A stretch of DNA of 64,000 nt, from assembly GCA_934320845.1 (NCBI GenBank), contig CAKRFU010000001.1:62001-126000 (forward strand), read 5' to 3'. Below, in pieces: positions 1-7,069 of this stretch (positions within the stretch are counted from its first letter, which is position 1; each line of letters starts with the position of its first letter). The translations under genes and the position numbers were made by a program. Source of the stretch: an uncultured Lachnospiraceae bacterium. GTDB lineage: Bacteria > Bacillota > Clostridia > Lachnospirales > Lachnospiraceae. The notes beneath the pieces are model-generated. The model worked only from the letters and a program-made list of their open reading frames with translations. It did not search any database and was not told the origin of the DNA.

Positions 1-45
1 TACATCTATCTGTGGCATTTCAAATTCTTTTTTTTCAATATTCAT
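1..45 (-). CDS. Short peptide, 5' part only; candidate RiPP precursor
   Basis: Only the first 15 codons lie in the window, reading MNIEKKEFEMPQIDV, and the frame is open to the left edge. A very strong ribosome binding site (AAAGGAGG) sits 8 bases before the ATG, and the gene begins about 50 bases after the radical SAM maturase stop with no terminator between, so the two are probably co-transcribed. A charged start followed by an aromatic-x-x-P-x-hydrophobic pattern resembles leaders of short peptides common in gut Clostridia, which makes a substrate of the adjacent maturase plausible. The core peptide is outside the window, so this stays an inference; it could also be the start of an ordinary protein. 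Confidence 0.55.
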   Translation of the reverse strand, partial: MNIEKKEFEMPQIDV

Positions 46-96
46 AGTTTTCTCCTCCTTTCAATTTTTTCAATTATTTATCTTTATTTTAGATAA

Positions 97-1692
97 TTAG
101 TTGACTAAACCTGATTCTATTAATTTATTTCTAAATTGTCTTACAACTAAATCTGCAATTTCTTTTTTTATGGCAAACTCTTTACAAATTTTATCACTCA
201 ATTCTTTTGCACTACATCCTATAACAAGTTCATTAAACATAAAATACGCACTATCATTTAAACGCACTACATCTGTATTCATATCAGTATTTTTTAAAAA
301 TACCACTACATGTTCACCTAACAAGCTATGGACAACATATTTTTTCTGAATTTTCATTACTTTATCGTAATTATAATAATCCTTATATATATCTTTTATC
401 CAATTTAGATACTTTCTTTCCGCATAACAATAACAATTATTTTTTACAGCATTGCATTTTTCCATACTAGCACACAATGGTCTAAACTTACACTGCATAC
501 ATTTTTTTGAATGTTTTTCTAATCTCCAACATTCAAATTCTTTTTTATCGGTAATTCCCTCATTTATATTTCCATATGAGGCAACTTGATCTATGTGTTG
601 ACAAGGATACAATTTTCCATCAGGTGAAATTCTCATTGACACACTTTGACAAGTTCCAGTTCTAATCCTTTCCAGTCCATTTCCACTTTGCTTTATTGCT
701 TCTTCATTATTACTAATATTATATGCATGTGTAATGTTTTCCAGTAAAACCATTCTTGAATAAAATGCTTCTGTTGTTATTTTTATTTTTTCATTTTTGT
801 CACAATTAAAAATGGGATGTGGATCAATAAATATCTTTTTTCTTTTTCTAAAAATATCTATTAATTGTTCTACCAATTTCTCCATGTCATCAATATTATC
901 TTCGTCACAGTTTAAACGTATTGTCACATTAATTCCTGCTTTTTCCATATCTTTAATATTATCAATTGTCTGTTTAAAATTATACTTTTGGTCATTGTAC
1001 GCCTTTCTTCTATTATGTTCATTTTCTGTTCCATCTAATGTCACCTGTATATTATTAGTTTTCCATTTTTCAACTGCTTTTATAATTAATTCTTTATTAA
1101 ATATAGATGCATTGCTAGTAAATCTAGATGAAAAACTAATACCTTTATTTGACAATTCCTGACATATTATATCTATCACTTTATAATTACACATAGGTTC
1201 TCCACCAAACCAATGTAATGTTACTTTTTCATCCATATTATGCGTTCTTAAAATATATTCAACAACTTCATATGCTGTTTTTTCTGTCATATTAATTTGC
1301 TTTGTATTTCTTTCAAAACAATAAAAGCAATTTGCATTACAATATGTCGTTGTGAATATTATATATATACTAAATCCATTAAAGTTCCGCTCTCGTTCTG
1401 GTTTAAAAACACAATAAAGTTCATCATACAATTTTTGCTCATCTAATGAGTTATTAACTAAAAACCAATTTTCAAACAGATATCTTGTTATCTCATCTTT
1501 TTTATTACCTACTTTTTCATATTCACTATCTGAAAGAAGTATCAGCTTACGAGTCAATGTACTAAAAAAAAGCCATCCGTTTTGCACCTGGCATTTTAGT
1601 ACAAACATTGAAGTTTTAATTGTTTCCTCTTGGCTTTTAGGAACACCAAGCAGAGACAATACTTGCTTATTTCCATTAAATATCTGTTCCAT
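97..1692 (-). CDS. Radical SAM/SPASM peptide maturase with C-terminal PqqD-like domain
   Basis: This 531-aa protein has an N-terminal extension (about 1-105), then a radical SAM domain with the CxxxCxxC cluster motif (CNANCFYC, near residues 118-125) and a GGEP motif. A SPASM-type auxiliary cluster region (about 345-425) carries many cysteines (CQH, CMQC, PLC, KC, NCYC). The last ~85 residues read like a PqqD-type RiPP recognition element: a GEHVVVF strand, RLNDSAYFMFNEL helix and a final helix ending ESGL. Such enzymes install crosslinks, thioethers or epimers on ribosomal peptides with S-adenosylmethionine. Fusion of the recognition domain to the C-terminus means no separate PqqD is needed. 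The downstream short peptide is the likely substrate. A GGGATAAAATG start context is moderate. The gene is visibly more AT-rich than the rest of the window, suggesting acquisition. Confidence 0.88.
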   Translation of the reverse strand: MEQIFNGNKQVLSLLGVPKSQEETIKTSMFVLKCQVQNGWLFFSTLTRKLILLSDSEYEKVGNKKDEITRYLFENWFLVNNSLDEQKLYDELYCVFKPERERNFNGFSIYIIFTTTYCNANCFYCFERNTKQINMTEKTAYEVVEYILRTHNMDEKVTLHWFGGEPMCNYKVIDIICQELSNKGISFSSRFTSNASIFNKELIIKAVEKWKTNNIQVTLDGTENEHNRRKAYNDQKYNFKQTIDNIKDMEKAGINVTIRLNCDEDNIDDMEKLVEQLIDIFRKRKKIFIDPHPIFNCDKNEKIKITTEAFYSRMVLLENITHAYNISNNEEAIKQSGNGLERIRTGTCQSVSMRISPDGKLYPCQHIDQVASYGNINEGITDKKEFECWRLEKHSKKCMQCKFRPLCASMEKCNAVKNNCYCYAERKYLNWIKDIYKDYYNYDKVMKIQKKYVVHSLLGEHVVVFLKNTDMNTDVVRLNDSAYFMFNELVIGCSAKELSDKICKEFAIKKEIADLVVRQFRNKLIESGLVN

Positions 1693-1843
1693 TTTATCCC
1701 TTTCTGCCCTAAAATTTAAAACTTTGCAAACATAGCTTTCCTAAAGCATTTAATTATTGACTTGTTAGCAGCCCATATTTTAATCTTAAGTTTGTCTATT
1801 ACTACCTCTTGAATGCCTTAAATTCTAGATAACATTATTTTCT

Positions 1844-2119
1844 CTACCACATACTATTAACCCAACGACCTATTATTCTAATAACTGTATATGCCAGTAC
1901 TGCAAGTGCAACTGCTGCAAATAAATACGCAAGTACACAACTAATACCTATTTTTGCTGCAACTGATCCAGGCTTTTTTTGATTCAACCACATCTTTGCA
2001 TTTTGAGGCAAACGACTAGCTAAAAAGCCTTCTCCCTTAGTCAATTGTTTCCAGCCACGCCAAAATCCATATATATAAGCCGCAACTATTATAATAGTAA
2101 AAATTGTTTCTTCACTCAT
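1844..2119 (-). CDS. Small two-helix membrane protein, function unknown
   Basis: This is a 91-aa protein with two predicted membrane segments: a short one at about 5-20 (FTIIIVAAYIYGFW) and a long one at about 56-82 (IGISCVLAYLFAAVALAVLAY). The linker is basic and contains GEGFLASRLPQ. A GGAGG site lies 9 bases before the chosen ATG; the ATG just upstream would give only two codons. It is the first gene after the invertible promoter segment and precedes the radical SAM gene by 151 bases, so it is placed to be part of the same transcript. It could act in export of, or immunity to, the modified peptide, but nothing in the sequence proves this. No family recognised. Confidence 0.65.
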   Translation of the reverse strand: MSEETIFTIIIVAAYIYGFWRGWKQLTKGEGFLASRLPQNAKMWLNQKKPGSVAAKIGISCVLAYLFAAVALAVLAYTVIRIIGRWVNSMW

Positions 2120-2196
2120 TCCATGATTCCTCCATTTCTCATTCTGTACACATTTTTTTAAGCAAACACTATCTTTTCATATAATGTATAATTCAT

Positions 2197-2475
2197 AATC
2201 AACATAATTATTATTATGTTGATTTCATTCTCAAATAAATTGCAACATTACCGCCCTCATTGCGTGCCAAATACAAAAATTAGCAAAATCCGACAAAATA
2301 TATTGCATACACTGATGAAATGTTATATAATTTGTTTACAAACACAAAATAAATTTATAAATATTTTCATTGTTATTCTTTTTAATGGTAATTTTCATAT
2401 TTTATTTTATGAAACTACTAGATAAGCCAAGAACTATGTATAATTCAAGACAACATAATAATAATTATGTTGATT
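2197..2475. repeat. Putative invertible segment bounded by perfect 25-bp inverted repeats
   Basis: Positions 2197-2221 and 2451-2475 are exact reverse complements of each other. Each copy is itself nearly palindromic: arms AACATAAT and ATTATGTT around a 4-base centre, TATT in the left copy and AATA in the right. The opposite orientation of the asymmetric centre is what would make a tyrosine recombinase invert rather than delete the 229 bases between. Outside the arms, short flanks are in direct orientation instead (ATGTATAATTCA before each copy, TTCATTCTCA after each). A strong promoter lies inside, and a tyrosine recombinase gene begins its stop codon only 7 bases to the right. This stretch (2120-2481) otherwise has no supportable gene. 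Confidence 0.8.
2303..2331 (+). promoter_or_regulatory. Sigma-A promoter inside the invertible segment
   Basis: TTGCAT (2303-2308), 17-base spacer, TATAAT (2326-2331). It points rightward, antisense to the recombinase gene, with no plus-strand gene ahead of it. Inversion of 2197-2475 would aim it leftward at the membrane protein and radical SAM genes, which have no evident promoter of their own in the present orientation. Confidence 0.75.
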
Positions 2476-2481
2476 TCATTC

Positions 2482-3327
2482 TCATACTATCAGATTCATT
2501 TTTTCAATTTTCTTCTTATGTTCCATATATGATTCTTTTAAATATATCCTAGTTGTTTCTACACTGCTATGCCCAAGTATGTCAGCTAATTTAGAAATGT
2601 CTTTATAAATAGAATAAAATGTTCTGGCAAATAAATGTCTTAAATTATGCGGAAATACTTTTTCCCTTGATACGTCAGCAATAGCACACAATTTTTTCAT
2701 TTCTCGCCAAATCCATGTTCTGTCAACTGCTCTTCCCCTAGATGTTTTAAATACAATGCCATGCTTAATCCGTTGCTTTCTTATATAACTTAATAGCTTA
2801 ACTTGCAAATTTCTAGGTATTAATATTATTCTTTCTTTTCCTTTATTATATATATTAGCAATTCCTTTTTTTACAGAAGAAACAGTGATTGCAGATAATT
2901 CACTTACTCGAATTCCGGTAGCACATATTGTCTGCATTATCATCCCTATACGAGTTTTCCCATTATCAAAGGCTGTTTCCACCAATTGCTTGTACTCTTG
3001 TTTTGACAATTCGTTGCTTTGTGGCATAAAAGTCTCTTTTTGAAGCTTAAATGTCTTTACTCTAAATTCATACCATCCCATAAATTCAAAAAAACGATTA
3101 GCTGCAACCAAATATGAATTTATACTGCTTGTTTTGTAGTCATAATTTTCTTTTAAATAATCTTTATATTGTATAGCTAATAGCTTTGTAAGCTCTTTAT
3201 TTCCAACAAATTGAACCAACTTTTTAAGATCACACATATATTTCTGTATGGTTGCTTCACTCTTTTCCTGTTCATATAAATATTTTTTATATTCTTCCAG
3301 CATCGTATCTGTTATTCTCTTTTCCAT
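2482..3327 (-). CDS. Tyrosine recombinase (XerC/D-like integrase)
   Basis: This 281-aa site-specific recombinase has an N-terminal SAM-like core-binding domain (about 1-90) and a C-terminal catalytic domain. Visible catalytic residues are the first Arg in ATGIRVSEL, HNLRHLFA (H-x-x-R), LGHSS (His) and the nucleophile Tyr in TTRIYL. The start was placed at the ATG preceded by GGAGGA, 11 codons inside the longest frame. The length fits small stand-alone invertases/integrases rather than large phage integrases with an arm-binding domain. Its 3' end abuts the right inverted repeat, so its most economical role is catalysing inversion of that segment. It has its own promoter. An integration/excision role for a lost mobile element is the alternative. 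Confidence 0.9.
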   Translation of the reverse strand: MEKRITDTMLEEYKKYLYEQEKSEATIQKYMCDLKKLVQFVGNKELTKLLAIQYKDYLKENYDYKTSSINSYLVAANRFFEFMGWYEFRVKTFKLQKETFMPQSNELSKQEYKQLVETAFDNGKTRIGMIMQTICATGIRVSELSAITVSSVKKGIANIYNKGKERIILIPRNLQVKLLSYIRKQRIKHGIVFKTSRGRAVDRTWIWREMKKLCAIADVSREKVFPHNLRHLFARTFYSIYKDISKLADILGHSSVETTRIYLKESYMEHKKKIEKMNLIV

Positions 3328-3361
3328 AATATTCCTCCATATAAATATGCAAATTTTCAAA

Positions 3362-3390
3362 ATTAGTTTTTCTCACTAACTATTTGTCAA
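3362..3390 (-). promoter_or_regulatory. Probable promoter of the recombinase gene
   Basis: Reading leftward: perfect TTGACA (3390-3385), 17-base spacer, ACTAAT (3367-3362), about 35 bases before the recombinase start codon. The -10 is weak (4 of 6 consensus). Confidence 0.5.
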
Positions 3391-3527
3391 CATCGTATTT
3401 CACTATAAATGCCACAAATATTATAAATATAAATGTCAGATACATTTATTATTCCCCACTTTTACACCATTTTATAATGTTTTCATCTTTAGCCTGCATA
3501 AATATATTGGAAAAATACTTATATATA

Positions 3528-3569
3528 AAAAAAGATGGATTACCACATTACCGATAATCCATCTTTTTT
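3528..3569. terminator. Bidirectional terminator
   Basis: A 15-bp perfect stem (A-rich left arm through AGATGGATTA, right arm TAATCCATCT then T-run) closes a 12-base loop. U-runs are present in both directions. It ends the sulfate operon (last gene rrf2-type) and insulates it from the recombinase/RiPP-like region. Confidence 0.85.
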
Positions 3570-3637
3570 ATATATTTCATCCCTATCCAATTTTAATCAA
3601 CTCAGATACTTAAAGATAAATCTTAAATCCAGAAAAT

Positions 3638-4084
3638 CTAGATATAATACATCTCATCAGCATCTCTATCCGTATTTGAATACTCATCAGCCAGTTTTCT
3701 CAAAGTTACACTTTTGATAACCTTTCCTGTCTCAGCATTTATACGATCAATGACAAGTCTCTGAAGTGCTTTGGAAATACCTTTTACCATACAGTTTTCT
3801 GAGATTTCCTCGTCTTCGATTTTGTAGTCACCTTCAACTGCATTTAATACATCTTCCACACTTATGTCTGTGGATGGTCTTGCAAGAAGATAACCTCCAT
3901 TTATACCTGCCACACTTTTTACAATACCGGAGCGTTTTAGATTTGAAAAAATCTGCTCAAGGTATTTGGTAGATATATCATTTTCTTTTGCAATCTTGCT
4001 CAATGTCATTTTTTCCCTGTCGCTGTTAAGCGAAAGATAAACCAATGCTCTTAACGCATATCTGCCTCTCTTGGATAATTTCAT
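3638..4084 (-). CDS. Rrf2-family transcriptional regulator, CymR-like
   Basis: This 148-aa protein has a winged helix-turn-helix (about 1-60: MKLSKRGRYALRAL, then ISTKYLEQIFSNLKRSGIV and the wing GINGGYLLARP). The dimerisation helix and C-terminal tail follow. It has a single cysteine (NCMVKG), so the three-cysteine Fe-S ligand set of IscR is absent, which favours the CymR branch controlling sulfur/cysteine metabolism. The start chosen has GGAGGG 10 bases upstream; that Shine-Dalgarno overlaps an earlier in-frame ATG, ruling the earlier one out. As the last gene of the sulfate-reduction operon it likely autoregulates through the inverted repeat at the aprA promoter. The partner (CysK in CymR systems) is not in the window. 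Confidence 0.85.
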   Translation of the reverse strand: MKLSKRGRYALRALVYLSLNSDREKMTLSKIAKENDISTKYLEQIFSNLKRSGIVKSVAGINGGYLLARPSTDISVEDVLNAVEGDYKIEDEEISENCMVKGISKALQRLVIDRINAETGKVIKSVTLRKLADEYSNTDRDADEMYYI

Positions 4085-4187
4085 ATCTAACAAACCCTCC
4101 ATATTTTTACTGCTTTTATGATTTTATCTGACAGATATTTATGATTTCAGCTTTATGCTTTAACCATACTTACTATCTGTCTTCACT

Positions 4188-5831
4188 TCAAATAAATTCA
4201 CCGTTTCCTGCTACTCTTACATCATATGCAGAAAGCTCGTCAATATACTTAACCACCTCGTCTGTCTCAACTTTTAAGTCCTCAGGAAGTACATGGTAAT
4301 ATTCTTCGCCTGCTATTCTTACTGTAGATGCATATTTTTCTTCTACAAGCAGTAATGTAATTACTCCTGCATGGTGAAGATGTTTGATAACATCTGAAAT
4401 ATTTTCCTCTGAACCAGGAGCATAAAGGTATGTATGCTTACCCTGAATTGAAAGCTCTTTCTCAACTTTTTCAAGAAGGTTTCTTGATACACCCTGTCTT
4501 TCAACCGGGAATGCTACTGCAACTGCCTTCTGACCGTTTAATGCTGCTCTCACATTTCTGTCAACTTTTCCTGCAAAAAGTCCCTCACCGCCTTCATTTA
4601 CCTTTTCAACAACACCACATGCTGATGTCATGTTTGTTACACGGTCAATGAGGATAAGCTCTCCGAGTGTTTTATGATTTTTAAATTCATCTACTACTAT
4701 TTTATCTGCAAGTGAAATTGTGCAAAGTGCAATTTCATTCTTTGAAAGTTTATCAGCTTTCTTTTCCTCACCTGTATTCACATCTACTGTATGAACAATT
4801 TCAGTTACGATACCCGGAATAAGTTTTGTTCCAAGTTTTACGAAATAGTTCTTTCCATTCTCAAGAACGTCATCATCCATCCAAAGGAGTGTCGCAGTAA
4901 TTGATGATGATACTTTTATATCTGTATCTTTTTCAAGTATGCATCCTCTTGATACATCAACTTCTCTGTCAAGCTGGATTGTAACAGGCTGACCCTTTTC
5001 AATTGTGTCTGCCTTTTTGTCACCTACAAGAAGGCTCTTTACATGTGCCTTTTCATTGCTTGGAAGAGTTGTTATCTCATCACCTATGCTGATAGTTCCT
5101 GCTTCAACCTGTCCCTGAAATCCTCTAAATGTATGATTTGGACGGCTTACTCTCTGTACAGGCATATAGAAGCCCTTTTCTGTTGTCTTTTCTTCGATGT
5201 CAACATTCTCAAGATACTCAAGAAGAGGTACACCTGTATACCATGGTGTATTTTCTGACTTTGTTGTGATGTTGTCACCTTCTGTTGCTGAAACAGGTAT
5301 AATGACATAGTTTGCAAGATCAAGTTCTTTTGCGAGTTCAGCAATCTGTGCTTCTATCTCTTTAAATCTGTCCTCACTGTAATCTACAAGATCCATTTTG
5401 TTTACGGCAAATACAAAGTATTTGATTCCCATAAGCTCACAGATACGTGCATGTCTTCTTGTCTGTACCAATACACCCTGCTTTGCATCAATAAGTATAA
5501 CCGATAAGTCTGCAAATGATGCACCTACTGCCATATTTCTTGTATATTCTTCATGTCCCGGTGTATCTGCAACAATGAAGCTGCGGTTGTCAGTTGTAAA
5601 ATAACGATATGCAACATCTATAGTGATACCCTGTTCTCTCTCTGCCATAAGTCCATCAAGAAGAAGTGAGTAGTCAATTTTTCCTTCTCTGCTTCCAACC
5701 TTTGAATCAAGTTCAAGTGATTTTTCCTGGTCAGCATAAAGTAATTTTGAATCATATAATATATGTCCAATAAGTGTAGATTTTCCATCATCCACGCTTC
5801 CGCATGTAATAAATTTTAATAATCCTTTCAT
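4188..5831 (-). CDS. cysN: Sulfate adenylyltransferase large (GTPase) subunit
   Basis: With CysD this EF-Tu-like GTPase drives ATP + sulfate to adenosine 5'-phosphosulfate. Visible GTPase motifs are G1 GSVDDGKS (about residue 11), DTPGHEEY (G3) and NKMD (G4), followed by EF-Tu-like beta-barrel domains (about 220-415). At 547 aa it exceeds the GTPase core; the C-terminal ~110 residues form an extra domain (VERQGVSRNLLEKVE..., reminiscent of a degenerate APS-kinase module, but its usual P-loop is not evident). The start with AAGGAGGG 11 bases upstream follows the cysD stop directly; an upstream in-frame ATG inside cysD was rejected. Cytoplasmic; fourth gene of the operon. Confidence 0.93.
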   Translation of the reverse strand: MKGLLKFITCGSVDDGKSTLIGHILYDSKLLYADQEKSLELDSKVGSREGKIDYSLLLDGLMAEREQGITIDVAYRYFTTDNRSFIVADTPGHEEYTRNMAVGASFADLSVILIDAKQGVLVQTRRHARICELMGIKYFVFAVNKMDLVDYSEDRFKEIEAQIAELAKELDLANYVIIPVSATEGDNITTKSENTPWYTGVPLLEYLENVDIEEKTTEKGFYMPVQRVSRPNHTFRGFQGQVEAGTISIGDEITTLPSNEKAHVKSLLVGDKKADTIEKGQPVTIQLDREVDVSRGCILEKDTDIKVSSSITATLLWMDDDVLENGKNYFVKLGTKLIPGIVTEIVHTVDVNTGEEKKADKLSKNEIALCTISLADKIVVDEFKNHKTLGELILIDRVTNMTSACGVVEKVNEGGEGLFAGKVDRNVRAALNGQKAVAVAFPVERQGVSRNLLEKVEKELSIQGKHTYLYAPGSEENISDVIKHLHHAGVITLLLVEEKYASTVRIAGEEYYHVLPEDLKVETDEVVKYIDELSAYDVRVAGNGEFI

Positions 5832-5832
5832 C

Positions 5833-6732
5833 CTAGAAATAGCCCTCCTTCTTTCTTCTTTCCATGCTGCCTGCTGCCTCATGGTCAATAACACGGCTTG
5901 TTCTCTCTGACTCTACCGCACTAAGTGTTTCCTCAATAATTTCATCAAGTGTCTCTGCATCTGACTCAACACCACCTGTAAGAGGATAACATCCAAGTGT
6001 ACGGAAACGAACTTTCTTGTACTCGATTTTCTCACCAGGTCTGAGTTTAAGTCTGTCATCATCAACCATAATAATATTTCCGTCTCTTTCAATTACAGGA
6101 CGCTCTTTTGCAAAGTAAAGTGAAGGAATCTCTATGTTTTCTCTCTTTATATACTGCCAGATATCTTTTTCTGTCCAGTTTGAAAGTGGGAATGCTCTTA
6201 CTTCCTCACCCTTAAATATTTTACTGTTGAAAAGTTTCCACATCTCAGGACGCTGGTTCTTAGGATCCCATGCATGAGCTTCATTTCTAAATGAGAAAAT
6301 TCTCTCTTTTGCACGTGATTTTTCTTCATCTCGTCTGCCACCACCAAATGCTGCCGTAAACTGATATTTATCAAGTGCCTGTTTGAGAGCCTGTGTTTTC
6401 ATAATATCAGTATAAGCTGAACCGTGGTCAAAAGGATTGATTCCTTTCTTAACCCCATCTTCGTTTGTGTATACTATAAGGTCAATTCCGAGTTTCTTTG
6501 CCATTCTGTCACGAAACTCTATCATTTCCTTGAATTTCCATGTTGTATCTACATGAAGAAACGGAAATGGCGGCTTCTCCGGATAAAATGCTTTCATTGC
6601 AAGATGAAGCATTACTGAACTGTCTTTACCGATTGAGTAAAGCATTACCGGCTTTTCAAACTCTGCCGCAACTTCTCTTATTATGTAGATTGCCTCTGCC
6701 TCTAATTCATCAAGATGAGATAAATTTCCCAT
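5833..6732 (-). CDS. cysD: Sulfate adenylyltransferase small (ATP pyrophosphatase) subunit
   Basis: This 299-aa protein carries the PP-loop [13 protein letters not shown] (about residue 34-46), [28 protein letters not shown] and the family C-terminus [27 protein letters not shown] ending seen in CysD. It makes adenosine 5'-phosphosulfate with CysN. The length matches the family (about 300). It begins 22 bases after aprB and ends one base before the cysN start, so the pair is probably translationally coupled. Confidence 0.95.
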   Translation of the reverse strand: MGNLSHLDELEAEAIYIIREVAAEFEKPVMLYSIGKDSSVMLHLAMKAFYPEKPPFPFLHVDTTWKFKEMIEFRDRMAKKLGIDLIVYTNEDGVKKGINPFDHGSAYTDIMKTQALKQALDKYQFTAAFGGGRRDEEKSRAKERIFSFRNEAHAWDPKNQRPEMWKLFNSKIFKGEEVRAFPLSNWTEKDIWQYIKRENIEIPSLYFAKERPVIERDGNIIMVDDDRLKLRPGEKIEYKKVRFRTLGCYPLTGGVESDAETLDEIIEETLSAVESERTSRVIDHEAAGSMERRKKEGYF

Positions 6733-6754
6733 AACGAACCTCCTGTTTCTTTTA

Positions 6755-7069
6755 TCAATATTTATTAGCGTCTTTCTTGTTTATGATTATCTCCTCTACG
6801 TTTCCATCAGCCTTCGTAATAGTCCATGTATTTATATCACCTTTAGAAGATACTGACAAAACACTCCCAGCGCCTCCTACGTCGGCACCAAGAAAAAAAT
6901 CAATTGCTTTTATTTTACACTCTTTTATGCAGGATGTACACCCCCAGCAATCTCTTTCATGTTTAATAAAAGCTTTCCCTTTTTCATTTTTTTTAATCAG
7001 ATTTCCCGGACAGGCTTCTATACAAAGTCCGCATCCGACACATTTTTCATCATTTATCCGAATGCTCAT
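6755..7069 (-). CDS. aprB: Adenylylsulfate reductase beta subunit (ferredoxin-like)
   Basis: This 104-aa protein has two 4Fe-4S motifs in its first half, [12 protein letters not shown] and [12 protein letters not shown] short tail of beta-strand character follows ([19 protein letters not shown]). It passes electrons to the AprA flavin for reduction of adenosine 5'-phosphosulfate to sulfite and AMP. It is shorter than the ~150-aa dissimilatory AprB, lacking the long C-terminal tail, which fits an assimilatory-type enzyme. Its start overlaps the aprA stop by 20 bases with a GGAGG site inside aprA, indicating coupling. A generic ferredoxin is unlikely given the partner. Confidence 0.88.
   Translation of the reverse strand: MSIRINDEKCVGCGLCIEACPGNLIKKNEKGKAFIKHERDCWGCTSCIKECKIKAIDFFLGADVGGAGSVLSVSSKGDINTWTITKADGNVEEIIINKKDANKY

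Noticed and set aside
2197..2475. Segment as a simple attL/attR pair of an integrated element
   Set aside because: The recombinase lies outside the interval, the interval has no gene, and the asymmetric cores are in inverted orientation, which predicts inversion rather than excision.
2370..2552. Short plus-strand frame downstream of the promoter in the invertible segment
   Set aside because: No ribosome binding site, composition of a random AT-rich frame, and it runs antisense into the recombinase gene end.
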